From Nematopogon swammerdamellus (taxonomy: Eukaryota > Arthropoda > Insecta > Lepidoptera > Adelidae), in NCBI GenBank assembly GCA_946902875.1, contig OX336345.1:14911395-14975394 (forward strand): DNA of 64,000 nt, written 5' to 3'. Within the stretch, counting starts at the first letter, position 1. Every line of letters begins with the position of its first letter. The translations under genes were made by a program, and so were the position numbers. This document shows positions 12,169-25,430 of this stretch, one piece after another. Under the pieces are notes generated by a model. The model searched no databases. It was not told where the DNA came from and saw only the letters and a program-made list of their open reading frames with translations.

Positions 12169-15100
12169 TCAAACGGCTCCACGGCCTATCATCTCTGCTT
12201 CCTCGATGGTGTCCGGCAGCTTGGAGCCTAGGGTCTCCGGTGTAGTGAGGACCAGTAATCCGGATATGAACGCCATTGTTCCGAACATCACAGAGGGGAT
12301 CCCTTCCCAGTAGATCATCTGTAAAGCACGAGCGATGATTAGCGGTCTTCGTTCATAGCTTCCAGACTGACAAATAGAGGTAAACCTGCTAAGGGATAAG
12401 GGATATGTTGACAAGATACAATGAATACTTTGAGAAGGTCTACCGCCAACTAAAGGTGTGATGCAAACAAAATTACCCAACGATATAATATGTATTGTAG
12501 TAAGATAAGTATTATCCGTATCGATAGGAGATGGACTTTGCCAAATAAATGGAGGTATATATGTAAATGTGTATTGACTAATTTTTCTTGACTTGATTAT
12601 ATCTGTAAATTCCGTGCTAAAACATCAAAACAAAACGTCGTTCCAAAAAACAAAAAACCATCAAATTTATTTTTAAGATCGAACAATGAACTATTAAATG
12701 AATACTGAATCGGACGGGTTACTCAAACTAAACCAAACTAAACCAATAAGTATGTCCGATGATGAAGCCCAAGGTTCGATGATGACTTACCAAGGCAGGT
12801 GTGAGCGGTGCGGTGATGGAGCCAATGCGTCCGATCATAGAGGAAAAGGCGAGCAGAGTGTGTCGATTTCTCGTGGGGTAGAGCTCGGCCGTGTAGATAT
12901 ACACCGACGTGAACACCAGACTGATGGCGAACTTGCCCAGCAGGTACAGTAGCAGGGACAGTGTCGATAGGTCTGAAGGAGAAACAAATTGTATAATTAT
13001 CCAGTTCTCTGCCAACCATCGCGAGCCGGTAGAGCGCTCATGAGGTTGTACGTTTCAAGCCTGAAACGTCGCACTCGCATAACATAACTGGCATAGCCAC
13101 GACCGTGAGTAAAACATTTTTGAAGTGAAACTTCTTTAGCAGCGTTGGGCACTTTTTGTATGGGGGAAAAATGTAGTCGCGGTGTCGCCTCAGCGTCATT
13201 TTTAATATGAAACCTTAATTCATTGCATTAAGGGTTAAGTTAGAGTGGCACGGGATCTGCCGGCACTCCCGGAGTGCAACTGTTAAGTAGGGTTCGGTAA
13301 CACGTTTATGTCTGTCCATTCTACTAAGTTCTGCAAAATGAATGAAGGGTTCCGTGACAAATGCATGTCTGTCCGTTCTACTAAATTTTAAAATTTTCAA
13401 CCAAGGTCCTCCGACGGTTATTTTATAATAAAAGTAGGGTTCCGTAACACGTTTATGTCTGTCCATTCTATTAAGTTCTGCAAAATGAATGGAGGGTTCC
13501 GTAACAAATGCATGTCTGTCCGTTCTACTAAATTTAACAAATTTTTTTTTATGATTTTTTTTTTCATTATTTTTTTTTAAATTTTTTTTTCTTAATTTTA
13601 TATATATATATATCTATATATTTTTTTCCATTAATTTATTTTTTTATTTTTAATTTTTTTTAAGCGTTCTTTATAAGTAAAGTAAAAACTTAAACTTTTT
13701 TTTTTATGCAATGTTACGGTGTTGTTTTCACTTCTGCCGGCACTCCCGAAGTGCACCTGAGGCTTTTTTTTTTTAATAACAAGACCATAAAGAGCCTTTG
13801 GTTATTCATGGAGGTGATTTAACAACCTGAACCCGTTGTTTAATAACCCGAAGATAGCGCTAATGGCGAGATGCACCGAAATATTTACCGTGTGCCGGTG
13901 ACACTCTGGAGAGGTTTGAACACTCAGAAGTGGTTTAAATTATGAACTGGGAAGGAACAATAAGTATTAAACAAGAAAGATTAGTCATTCACCGTGGCAG
14001 CTTTCCTGTAATACAGCGTAATGCAAGTACTATTCGATTGGGAGATATGCGAAATTACCGAATGTTTTTCGAAACATAAAATACCTAATTGATTACTAAA
14101 GGCCCGTTAAAACAAGAATATAAACTGCACGCTTATGTATTGCTCCATCGTCCAGGTACAATTGGAGGCCACACCTTAAATACATTTGTTTAATGAGATG
14201 AGATCATGAATCGAGGCGGAGTCTGCTTTATGCAACAACATTTATAGAGCAGCAGGTAAATCCTGAATGTATAAATGAAGTGGACCGTAAAGAGACGATT
14301 TAAATTTCGCAGTTCTGGGTTGACCTTGTCTTCAATCAGGGGCAGGCATAGGGTTGAGGCTGGGAGTTAAGAATGAAACAAACCAGGAGTTAGGTAAAGG
14401 GTAATGCTACAACCGTTATTGTGGATATCATGTTTAAATTGTTACTTTTAGAGGAAACTCGCTTTACTCATATTGTGCGGTTAACTTGGGTTGATAGTTT
14501 AAAATAAAATTAATGATACTCACTATCAGGAGTAAAGGCGAAGGCTATACAACAGACGGCGGCTGTCATGTAGCCGATGCAGAGAGTGATCTTCCTGCCG
14601 ATCCTATCGAGCAGTAACACGGCCGTCCAGTAGCCGGGGATCTCGATGGCGGCCACCAGGATGTAGTTGACGTACATATTGCCGTAGAGGCTGACAGCGT
14701 TGATGCTCAGGCCGTAGTACACGAATGTCGTGGTCACCCACCACACCGGAGTGGTCATGCAGCGGAGCAGCATGGTCCGCGAGCGGATAATGCGCACCAC
14801 GAGCGACGCCTCATTTTCGTCCTGATTAAAATGTAGGGTGCATGCTTATAATAAGTTTACAAAATTTTCCCTTACGTACCAAATCAAAGTAAAAATTATA
14901 CAAAAATCAACATTAAAGCAATTATATGCACCAACATTTATTTTTTCAGTTTCACTCTGGTCACACAGTTGTCTACTAAAGGATTCAAATCTCAGTCAAA
15001 AAGATAATATTTATGACTGTTTTAAGGTTATAGAGCATGCTTTTGTAGAACTTTTAGTCCCTAACATTGTGGGAAATCCAAAATTTTTAATATTGAAAAG

Positions 15101-18100
15101 CTAGTTCGTTTGTATGTGAAATGATTGTGAAGCCGATGTCATTAAATTTACCTTTTCCGGAACAGAAGTATCACTGGATGTGTTTATGAGAGCTTCCATA
15201 GTTTTGTCAGCTATTTGCGTGCCGTTGATTTTAGCTGCCTTGATAAGGACCCTCCTTGCCTCCTCGTACTTTTTCTTGCTCAGCAGCCACCTGACGCTCT
15301 CCATGAGGATCCAGAAGTAAACGACGATTAAGACTTGAGGGGCGAATATCACCATGCTGAAGGTGCGCCACTCCGGGATGCCCCAGGCTATGAACCCGAG
15401 AATCACTTGCCCCGTCGCGAACAGCGTCGACATGGAGGCGCCGGCGATAACACGAAACTTCGGACCCACCAGCTCTGTGGCTGTAAGGAATGCAACAAAT
15501 ATCGGTGTTAATTATAAAATTTTGGACAAAAATAGAGCGGTAGGTGAAATTCGGAATATTTAAATTAACAAGGCGATGAAGGGCCTTCTGAAAAACGCCT
15601 ATAAGTATTTTTGTCAAAAATGTCAAAAACAAAGATGCAGAATTAGTTGAATCACCTCCCAATATTATGACTGAACATTTATGAGTAAACCCACATGTAA
15701 CATGGCATTTGCTTACATCAAATTAACCACGTGCATCAATAAACCTAACCTCCTTTACAAGAGAATGTAAGAGTTGATACCTAGTAGGAAGCAGGAGCTA
15801 TAAGCTCCAGCGCCGAATGTGGTCTGCAGCAGCTGGAACGCGAGATACATCTCGTAGTTGACGGAGAAGGAGCGGATGAAGCCGATGACGCCCGTGTTGA
15901 TTGCGTTTACGGTGAGAGCAATCCTCCGGCCGAAGCGATCGGAGATGTACCCCGTTATGGGCAGCACCAAGAGAGTCCCTACGCTGTTCAATGTACCGGC
16001 CAACGCACGTCTCCACTCTTGACACTCCAAGCCAAACTGCAAATAATAAATTTAGGAACCTTTATTGGCTAATGCATAATCTTACGGATTCTTTTATTGT
16101 GTATGTTGCAACTGTGTGTTTCCCAAATAAAATAAAATAAAAAGTACAAATTAAAGAAATATACTGTAGAATACAATATGGTTTTATATTGCACATACAT
16201 GCATACTTACTGAATAAGATACTTAATTACATATGTTTGTTATGTTCAGCACCACATACGCTCATACTATGTAATATAATATATACTCTGTAATAATCTA
16301 ACAATCTGTACGGAAATAAGGAAAACATTAAATATGTTTATAAAAAAAGCCGCCAAGTGCGAGTTGAACTCGTGCACCGAGGGTTCCGTATCATCACACA
16401 ATATTTATTTGTATTTATTATGTATGTACAAAAATAATTGTGTTTTGGAAAATCACGAAACGCCTAAATAAAAACTACACCAGTGGTTTGACTGTCAGAC
16501 ATTCGTGCAGTTTAAATATACAAAAATATATTTATTATATGACATAACTACAAAACAGTTTTCTGATTTTTACTTTACTTGTGCTGTGAGACCTTGCTTC
16601 TTGCCAAATTTCATTGCTCTAGCTAGGTCAACGGGAAGAACCCTATAGGTTTTGATGTGATTTGAGTGAGTTTGCGAATATAAAATCTGGCATTATAATA
16701 GGCGTATTTTTTGATTGCGTTAATTTAGAAGCTTATATTTTCTACACCTCGAAGATATTGCAGACTTTAGTATTTCCTATTAATTTCAATATGATATCTT
16801 GATCCAATTCTGAGAAAAAGGGTCTTGACATATAAAACAAACAAATTTTTTTTTTTAATTATTTTCGGATTTTTTCCTTTACTCGTACCTTGCTTCTTAC
16901 CAAATTTTATGATTCTAGGTTAACGGGAAATACCCTATAGGTTTTGATTTGATTTGAGTCAGTTTGCGAGTATCAAATCTGACATTAATGGCCGTATCTT
17001 TTGATTGCGTTAATTTAGAAGCTTATGTTTTCTACATATCTAAGCAATCATAGACGTTAGTATTTTGTATTAATTTGAACTTAATACCTTGACCCGTTCC
17101 TGAGAAAAATGGTCTTGACATACAAAAGATGTAAACTTTTTTTTATGTGATATAACTATCAATTTACAATTTTCGGATTTTTTCCTTTATTTGTGTTATG
17201 AAGCCTTGCTTCTTACTTAATTTTATGATTCTAGGTTAACGGAAAGTACCCTATAAGGTTTTGATTTGTTTTGAGTGAGTTTGCGAGATCAAAATATAAC
17301 ATAAACACCCGTATCTTTTGATTGTGTTAATTTAGAAGCTTGAGTTTCCTACACCTCTAAGCAATGGTAGACGTAAGTATTTTGTATTAATTTGAACTTG
17401 ATACCTTGACCTGGTCCTGAGAAAAAGGGTCTTGACATACAAAACAAACAATTTTTTTTTTATGTCAAATAAATACAAATTTACTATTTTCGGATGTTTC
17501 CTTTACTTGTACTGTAAGACCTTACTTCTTACCAAATTTTATGATTCTAGGTTAACGGAAAGTACCCTATAGGTTTTGATTTGTTTTGAGTGAGTTTGCG
17601 AGATCAAAATATAACATAAATACCCGTATCTTTTGATTGTGTTAATTTAGAAGCTTGAGTTTCCTACACCTTTTAGCAATCGTAGACGTAAGTATTTTGT
17701 ATTAATTTGAACTTGATACCTTGACCCGGTCCTGAGAAAATGGGGCTTGACATACAAAACAAGTAACTTTTTTTTTTATGTGATATAATTACATATTAAC
17801 AATTTTCGCATGTTTACCTTTAAGTGTGCTGTGAAAACTTGCTTCTTACCAAATTTTATCATTCTAGGTCAAGAGAAGTACCATATAGGTTTTGATTTCA
17901 TTTCCCAGTAGCAAAATATGTGACATAAATAGCCGTATCTTGTGATTGCGTTGACTTAGAAGTAAAAATTTTTTACAACTCCAAGGGAACGTAGACCTTA
18001 GTACTTGGTATTAATTTCAACTTCATACCTCTTAGCGTTTCTGAGAAAAATGGTCTTGACAGACAGACAGACGGACAACGAAGTGATCCTATAAGGGTTC

Positions 18101-19563
18101 CGCTTTTGCCTCTTTTGAGGTACGGAACCCTAAAAAGGAAATGTAGTCTACAAAATCTGCTTTTATAATAACAGGTACAAATGAACGCAACAAGAATTGA
18201 AACCAAAAGTAAATATTGATGTGTATAGCAGAAGAGATGCTCACATCATAGACGACCGAGTTGGTCCTCTCGTAGACATACTCATCACAGCTAATGGTTG
18301 CGTCCTGGTTGAAGAAGCCCACAGGACAGGTGCCCGGCGCTGGAGGGTTGATGATCGACGTGTTTATGTAACGGTTGCAGTTGTCAAAGTCGGTGAGGGA
18401 ATCGCCAGGCACGGCGTTAAGGAGCCAAGTCGGCGCAAGCTCTGGATTCGCCGTGTCGCACTCAGGGATCAGGCATCTGCGTCACAATCAAAGATATGAT
18501 AATACAATTTCTCGATAGTATCACAAGGATTCGTTTTATCATAAAGCAGTAATCAAATAAATTGTGTATGATACATCGTATCGAATAAATAATTTAGATA
18601 TACTGACATAATTTGATAATAACAAAGAATGGGTACGCGAGATACTGGCAACAAACAGGTTCGACTAATATCTAACACAACTAAGAAAAAATTTGGTAGG
18701 AAGAGTCAAATGGAATCAAAGTATCTCTATATCTGATACGCCTCTGGCACTCATTGATCTTTTTTTTTTTTTTTATGGAACCTGACACGGTTGGCTACAT
18801 TACCTACAATATCCGTGATGTCAGCCCATAACACAGGGTGAACTAGGTGCCATGTCAGTGCTTCCCTTCATTTCATGTCGGCTACACTAAACTGGACGGA
18901 AAACACGAACTATTTACATAGCCGTTTCGACCGACGTTTCGTTCAGTGCGGTGGTACCAACCCGGCCGGGATAAACCCTACCATCTAGTATGGTAAGAAG
19001 GGAAGGGACCTACAGTTTAACGTGGAATCCGAACCACGGTCAGCCTCCAACGGTCGAGCGGTCACCCATCCAAACACTGACCGCGCTCAGCGTTGCTTAA
19101 TAACAGTTGACTAACCAACCGCGCCACTGAGCTACCGAGGCTGACGAATTTTCTTATCCCTTAGTCGACTTTTACGACATGCGACGGGGAGAGATGCAGT
19201 GGGGCTATTCTTTTTAAGTACCGACCCCACACGGTACTGTGGCCTGTTTAAAAAAATATGAAAAAACTAAGGAAGAACCAATAATGAAAAAAAACAAAGT
19301 AAATGCTGGTGATAGCACACGAGGTGGTCTAAAGCAGTGGAAGCAATACAGCGCACACTAATAACTACTCAATGGGATGTTAAGAATCCAACTGACCGTG
19401 TAGTAATCCGTGCCACAGAGAAAACATATTCTCCACCGGCAGCGGCGAATATGATCGGAAAGATAGACAACAAGATGGCCCTTTTCTGATACCAGCCGAA
19501 CTGACCCAGTTCGTTTATTAGAACGTAGTCCATATCGATCTTCTCAGGTTCATTTTCAACCAT
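12169..19563 (-). CDS. Gene B: SLC22-type organic cation transporter, seven coding exons
   Basis: Predicted twelve-TM plasma-membrane solute carrier. Exons on the minus strand: 19397-19563, 18245-18476, 15781-16036, 15152-15480, 14524-14821, 12791-12972, 12169-12318. All junctions are GT-AG and the join stays open for 537 aa. Visible motifs: N-terminal INELGQFGWYQ, Cys-rich extracellular loop (CLIPEC...CNRY...TCP...SCDEY), MFS motif A (GYISDRFGRRIAL) after TM2, ESVRWLLSKKKYEEA after TM6, EIPGYWTAVLLLDRIGRK, YTAELYPTRNRHTLLAFSSMIGR, and the C-terminal PETLGSKLPDTIEEAE. These are SLC22 hallmarks. B alone has an intron inside the central exon (14822-15151). The intron after exon 2 is 2.2 kb and mostly repeats. 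The exon at 20106-20290 is an alternative first exon that also splices in frame. Family call is firm; substrate cannot be read from sequence. Confidence 0.88.
13200..13535. repeat. 'GTTCCGTAACAAATGCATGTCTGTCC' short tandem units
   Basis: Several about 90-bp variants of a unit with GGGTTCCGTAACA and TGTCTGTCCGTTCTACTAA. Two more units are at about 44170-44280. Followed at 13540-13720 by T-rich low-complexity DNA. Confidence 0.7.
16350..18135. repeat. 'AGGGTTCCGTA' element expanded into about five 310-bp units
   Basis: Ends CACCGAGGGTTCCGTATCAT (left) and GACAGACAGACGGACAACGA...TACGGAACCCTAAAAA (right) enclose about five tandem units of about 310 bp. Each contains CTTACCAAATTTTATGATTC and GTATCTTTTGATTGCGTTAA (near 16600, 16895, 17210, 17525 and 17845). 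It fills most of intron 2 of gene B. Confidence 0.85.
18757..19240 (-). mobile_element. tRNA/5S SINE with upstream 'GTGGGGCCGG' head, copy 2
   Basis: Minus-strand copy with an A tail (T run at 18760-18774), the tail motif at 18776-18800 and the 5S-like segment around 19060-19100 (GGATGGGTGACCGCTCGACC, TTAAGCAACGCTGAGCG). Its 5' end abuts, with a short spacer, a 'GTGTGGGGTCGGTACTT...GACTAAGGGATAAG' module (19150-19238). This suggests the two modules can form one composite unit. Lies in intron 1 of gene B. Confidence 0.75.
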
Positions 19564-20105
19564 TTTGAAAACGAATTTCTTGTAGAATTTGTAATTTTGG
19601 TCGAATGAATCGTTTTACTTTAAAGCACGTGTCTTTCCAAAGCCGTCCGTTTTCGGCTCCAACGTGATCTCGTTTAAAATATGTCACTTTCCGTTCAGGC
19701 TGCACTCAAGCAACTGCACTACTGAATAACATGACAATAATAAGCCCTAAACTGTTTGAGTTTAACAATTATTTGTGTGCGATAAGGTAAATTTTAACAA
19801 TTTTATCAATTTTACAATAAAAGTTTTATTGCTCAAGTGTGTGGGCGACTTTCATGCATTCGCAAAAGCGTCGAATCGATCTTATATTGACAGTAATAAG
19901 GTTTAGTTTTAATAGATATAACATAAGTGTTATTGTTCTCTGTACAAGTACAGAATCTGTATTCTGTACGAGTCCACAGTTCAATACGTGTATAGTCATA
20001 TTTAGATTATTTATTACATAAATCAATATGTAAAGATAGCCAATTCAAGAAATTTGAACGAACCGCAGACAACTGTAATGCATCTTTGAACGAAATGAGA
20101 CCCAC

Positions 20106-20290
20106 CTGTGCTCTATCCTGGAGGCAGAGAAGATGTACTCTCCCGCGCCGAAAGCCGAGAACATGACGGGGAAGGCTGCGAGGAAGATCGACAGGATCTG
20201 ATACTTCCCGAACTGACCGAGCTCGTTCACGAGGACATAGTCCAAGTCGATAGTCGGTTCGGATCCCGTGTCCTCCTTTCTGTGTGCCAT
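20106..20290 (-). CDS. Gene B: alternative or duplicated first coding exon
   Basis: A second complete SLC22-type first exon lies 543 bp upstream of gene B's nearer first exon (19397-19563). It starts at ATG 20288-20290, encodes IDLDYVLVNELGQFGKYQ, then a TM1-like hydrophobic stretch and GEYIFSASRIEHR, and ends at a GT donor (20105-20104) in the same phase 2. Spliced to exon 2 at 18476 it gives an open 543-aa protein. No other minus-strand exon 2 lies between it and gene B. It is therefore either an alternative promoter/first exon of gene B or the only surviving exon of a lost tandem copy. The two first exons differ in sequence, mainly in the extreme N-terminus and TM1. Confidence 0.75.
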
Positions 20291-22149
20291 TTTGTTTTTA
20301 ACTTTTCTTTGTTAATGAAAAACCTTCCACATTCCCCGCGTGGCCGAACCGAATGGATATAGGAGGGGAATTGATATGAACGAACGGTGGCGATTTGTAC
20401 CTAATTTGTGTTATCGACGAATTGTAAGCAAGCTTGCAAATTCATAAAGCGATAAATGATTTTAATCGTGTAATTAATTACTTGGAGACCGCTTTCATAT
20501 CTACATAACAAGAAAATTATGAGACATACAGTTAAAGCACAAATATAACAAATATATGCCTAGTTATATTAATTTGCTTGCTACGCGGTAAAGCAACGGG
20601 CGGGCGGTTCCAGACTAGGTAATATCTACTCAACATGTGTGAGATGTTCAATTTTGGAGCTGACTGTATGGTCGTATGAGTCCGCTAAAACATTACAAAG
20701 TATAGAAAGGGGAATATAGACGAAAATGTATTATAAATTATTTTTACTAAGAATGAATTACAAATATTAATAAATTATTATGTCTATTTAGTCACAATTT
20801 TGGACTCACTTGTCAACCTGCCCTATAACAATGTAAAAGTTGTGTGTGTGTACTGATTATGTTGGAAACGAAATAAATTTATAAACACTAAGACAATGAT
20901 TGCTCTATACTTTTGAATGTATTGGAGTACGCATTATTAAAACAAGTTAAGTACCTACCGACGTGATTATCTAGTAGATTATTAGGTACCTACCGATAAA
21001 GCTTCCTCGCAATCTTGTTCACGAATGGGGTTGTGAAAGGTATATTATGGAAAAACAAGGCAACTCGCATCACATTTTATTATTGAATATATATATTCTG
21101 AATCTAAACATTAATTAAGTATGCATATTCATTTTGAACTGTTTAAACAGAGAGCTGGGCCTGTATTCGCAGAAATCTGCATTTAAAGAATCAGTATAGT
21201 CACAGTCTATGAAATCAATCTAACACGCACGTAGGGTTTCGTAGATCTGTTATACCCTACCTGCCAAAAAATTACATTGTTCTATATTTTGACTTACTAT
21301 AAGGCAAAATAAAATAAAATACCTGTGGCGCCATCTATTATTCAGTACCGTGAATATGTACTAATGGATTCTTAGCACCTTTCTTGTATGGGGATCCCCT
21401 TATTTTTTTATTCTTTGCTTTTTAGGGTTCCGTACCTGAAAAGGTAAAACACGGAACTCTTATAAGATGACTCCCGTGTCCATCCGTCTGTCACAGAGGG
21501 TTTTCTCGAAAACTAAATAACGTAAACACTTTAAATACGTAAACACTGACACAATGATAGATCTTGATGATGTGCACATATATCGCTCGTCAATAACTAG
21601 ATACATATTTATTTTAGATTAATAAGTTTGTTTCCAATAAAAAAACGTTTAACATATCGTGTGGGGTATCATTTGAAAGACCTAACTGTAAGGATTGTAA
21701 AAATATTTAATACAATTTTAAGGTCAGTCGTCTTAATGATATAGCTAAAAATGTGCAAAAAACCGTTCTCCTCTATGTTCTCCCAGGGTTCTAAAGTTAA
21801 AATTTTGACTTCAATAAGGTTAGTAGATAGTAAGTAAGCCATAGATTACAGGAAAACCTGTATTTTTTCGAAAATGGAATAGTTGCGGCAAATAAAAGCT
21901 CTTTTATATTTTAAATACAAGGAGCAATGGGCAAAATTAAGGGGGCCCCGATACAAGAAACGTGTTTTTTTCAACGTTTTTAGGGTTCCGTACCTGAAAA
22001 GGTAAAAATGGAACTCTTCTATGATCACTCCCGTGTCCGTCCGTTGTGACAGAGTTCTTTCTCGAAAACTAAGTAACAAAGTTGAAATATGGCACAAGAT
22101 AGATCTTGATGACATTGATAGATCTGAAATGATTGATTTGGCTTGATGA

Positions 22150-23075
22150 TCATCAAGAAGAATATCGGTAACATGAAAGCTTCGGCCTCGCCCTTAGTAA
22201 CTTACTTTCTTCGAGAAGGTTTACTGTTTACCTGAACGTAGCTCGGCCTTCGGCTTCGCCCTTACAGTTCATTCATCATAGCAACTAATGCCGAGCGGTT
22301 TATCTTTCTCTGTACTTCTCACTCTCGCAAAGGGTGATTGAAGTGACTGTGAACTGAGGTTATGAATATAGTTTAATTAAAAAAAAAATTGAATTATTGT
22401 TTATTTATTTGATGAATGAAAATTTTGCAATAAACCTATTTATTTTTATTTTTTGCTTGGAATCAAGTTAAATATTTATATTTTCACTGTAAATTATTTA
22501 ATATTAAAATTATACATTACTTAAATTTTGTGCCTAATCTATTTACTTCAGCTGTTCGCTCTATTGTAGGTGGATAAGTTAACCCACCAACACAAATAAT
22601 ATACAAAACTTCAAAATAACACGTGAAAAATATGTTAATATTAATACGTTATTATTATGACGCGTAGGAAAGGCTACTGATTGTAATGCGTCGACTGACC
22701 GGCCGACTGCACCTGGCTACCTGACTGAATAAAAACGCAAAACTAACTCCAGGCGCAGCGGCGCACGCGCCGTTATGGTTTTGAGATGACTTTCGCATAC
22801 ACCTATGACTCACAAACACAACCTTGTGTCCTGTGTAAAGAAGAGTAATAACCGTTGCGAGAGCGAGAAACCGCTTGGCATTAGTTCCTAGGATGAACGG
22901 AGTATAGTTGCTTACTTTTATCGAAAATAATATCGTTAACTTGAACGAAGCTCAGCCTTCGGCCTCGCTTTATGTACTTAGTTTCTTCGAGAAGAATATC
23001 GTTTACTTGAATGCAGCTCGGCCTTCGCCTCGCCCTTAGTAACTTTATTCGAGAAGGTTTATCGTTTACCTGAAC
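22150..23075. repeat. Irregular 70-75-bp repeat clusters ('CTTCGAGAA..GGCCTCGCCC')
   Basis: Units of the form TTCGAGAAGAATATCG-TTTACTTGAA-GCAGCTCGGCCTTCG-CCTCGCCCTTAGTAAC recur at about 22160-22270 and 22915-23070, and again at 52975-53215. Function unknown; no frame persists across them. Confidence 0.7.
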
Positions 23076-23220
23076 AAAATGGTTTGCCTCATAGTCAAAT
23101 CATTTTTACCAGTAGTTTTTATTTAGGCTTTTCGTTTGCATTATTTTGAATTTAACAGAATTATTTTGGTAAACACATAAGACGAAATAAAATAAAATTC
23201 ATTGAGTTTTACGATGTTTA

Positions 23221-23853
23221 CCACATAGTGAACTATTTGTATGACATGTGGTATACCGTTGGAAAGGGTGTAAACTAGCGAACTTTTTAAAAGAAAACGA
23301 AGCTATCATTGCTGTCAGTTTTTTAATGAATTAAGAAATTAAGATTCTGTCATATTTTTACTTGTTCTCGGGACTATGGCAGGTCATGAAATGAAATGAA
23401 ATGAAATGAATAAGTTTTATTTTTCTTGTTTAACACACACGAAGATATAACACATATTATAACAATAATAGACAAGATAAATTGGACCTGACACAGGCTT
23501 GGTCCCTCTCCACCGAGCCCTGGAGCTGATGGGAGGGACGCTGATTTTAAGTCAGGCCCAGACCCGGTCATAAGACCTTTTCATTGTATTAACTTCATCA
23601 AATAATATTTTTCCTAGAACACGAATACATCGTAAAATTCAATAAATTTTATTTCGTGCTGATACAATCATAACAAAAAAGTTACAAAGGTTTAAAGCTG
23701 GGATTTTGCTAATTTTCAAAAATAAAGAAAAAATATCGTATCTCGATACCACGTGACATCCGATAAAAGGTATCATGGGTCAAAACATTGCAAATGACCC
23801 CACTTACCTACAAAAAAAATTTCTCGGTCGATGTGCCGAACAACCTGTATATA
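23221..23853. repeat. Interspersed repeat, copy 2, with a nested insertion
   Basis: Same family as 6006-6462 but interrupted at about 23380-23570 by roughly 190 bp that starts with (GAAAT)n and is bounded by GGTCAT on both sides, a likely 6-bp target duplication. The insert resembles the 3' end of a retroelement in minus orientation. Confidence 0.78.
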
Positions 23854-23944
23854 TGACTATTGAGCGCGGAATGAATGTGCCACTTTTATATTAAAAACTA
23901 CTTTCTGCGGGACAGAAATTTTCTAGTACAGCAGACTCGTTTTC

Positions 23945-24225
23945 ATTTAATATAGTGTGGTGGTACGGAACCCTCGGTCCGCGAGTCCCACTGGCACTTT
24001 TGGCGGCTTTTTTAAAATTATTATTTTTTGACACATCCGCCATAATGCCGCCATACATATTCCACATATTCTGTCAAATTTTCAACCGGTTACCCTATTA
24101 CGGTTCAAACCACGATCAAACGATACTGCCATAGGCACAGACAGACAGACAGGCAGACGGCGGCGTTATTACTAAGCTTTAGTAATAAGCTTCCGTATGT
24201 ACCTACACGGAACCCTAAAAAGCGC
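23945..24225 (-). repeat. 'AGGGTTCCGTA' repeat
   Basis: GGTACGGAACCCTCGGTCCG through CACGGAACCCTAAAAAGCGC, with an AGACAGACAGAC run inside. Related shorter pieces occur at about 21229-21480, 21979-22110 and 25770-26065. Confidence 0.65.
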
Positions 24226-24691
24226 AACAAATTGCACCATTCACCCGTATTCATAGGTTGTCGACACCGTGTGTATGTTCGGTGATGCACGGAGTCTGAG
24301 AATGCCGGCCTGACGGAAGTTTTTCACTCCCCTTTGCAAAGACTGAAGAAGAAGAAGAAGAACGTTATAAGGGTTGGTAGTCATTATTGGTTCACTCACC
24401 TTCGTTTTCCGAGCGATAAGGCTTGACGTTTCTGGCCAAAAGTCCGTCCCATCTGCCGGCGCGACACGCGCGGTAGAGAACTGTAGTGAGAGGACGGAGA
24501 GAGAATTATAAAGGAAATTCGTAAAATGTTTCATTAATGGAATACTTTCTATTGTTCTTCTTTATAGATTGGCAAACAGGACAACACGGCCTTATAGATA
24601 GCATGGGCGCCTCGCTGAGTGTGGTTTCGCGAAGAAGTGATGTTATTGGCTGTGTCAATGTTTGATAGTACTGCAAAAAAATGTGGACGAA

Positions 24692-25107
24692 CCTTAAGAT
24701 GAGACGGAAGTTAACTTTCTCCATTCTAAATCGTCTTTCGGAATTTATGTTTTTCTAGCCCCCTTAACCTTATCCGATTTTTACAATTTATTTTTCTTGT
24801 CTTAAGGACAGTCAAATCTACGTTCCTGTCATTTTTTTGTTTAGATTAAATATACCTGCAATACTGGAGCTAAAAAATTATATTTGGGTCGAACACTTTT
24901 GAATTTTTTATTTTTTTATTTTATGAAGTTCATTAAGCTTTATTAAGTCGTAGCTTTAGATATTAAAAAAATAAACGTAGATTCGACTGTCTTTATTACA
25001 AACAAAAAAAGAATTCCAAAAATCGGATAAGGTTTAGGGGGGTTAAAAACATAAATGCCTAAAGACGATTTTGTATGGAGAAAGTTAACTTCCGTCTCGT
25101 CTTAAAA
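24692..25107. mobile_element. MITE with long inverted arms
   Basis: Left arm from about 24692 (TTAAGATGAGACGGAAGTTA) and right arm ending at about 25107 (TAACTTCCGTCTCGTCTTAA) are inverse copies over roughly 145 bp, enclosing AT-rich DNA. A related one-armed copy lies at 8501-8690. Confidence 0.75.
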
Positions 25108-25430
25108 TTTGCATTCGTTTTAATTAAATATTGTCAAGGTGTGAATTATTACAGCAAAATAAGTAGCGTAGCGAGCGACCGAACGAAAAGTTGGCACCCC
25201 TACCGAGTGGTATATGCATTTTTAGGCGCATTGACGTGCCGCGCCGGCAGAGCACGGAATAAACCGATCAAAGTAGGCTACAGTGTACATAAAAAACGCA
25301 TGAAAAATAAACAGCACCTAGATACTGAAATGTTTTTATCGCAATAGAGTCAGCAGGTACTATTCCTACGTGCTAATTGACTCATTGAGGTCACGGTGAC
25401 AGATAATAATTAGCTAATCGGCTATCTTTT

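Larger units (their letters stand above)
20291..24690. other. 4.4-kb interval upstream of gene B, repeats only
   Basis: No SLC22 exon or other gene was recognised. Contents are the 'AGGGTTCCGTA' fragments, the 22150-23075 clusters and the nested repeat 23221-23853. Confidence 0.55.

Noticed and set aside
12738..13019. Alternative frames opposite or within transporter exons (also 15231-15662, 31379-31651, 36467-36721, 59732-60049)
   Set aside because: They are shadows of the real exons in other frames, without motifs.
20106..20290. A separate complete transporter gene starting here
   Set aside because: No second set of exons 2-6 lies between it and gene B.
25075..25347. A coding exon
   Set aside because: Its first part is the arm of a MITE and the rest shows no domain.
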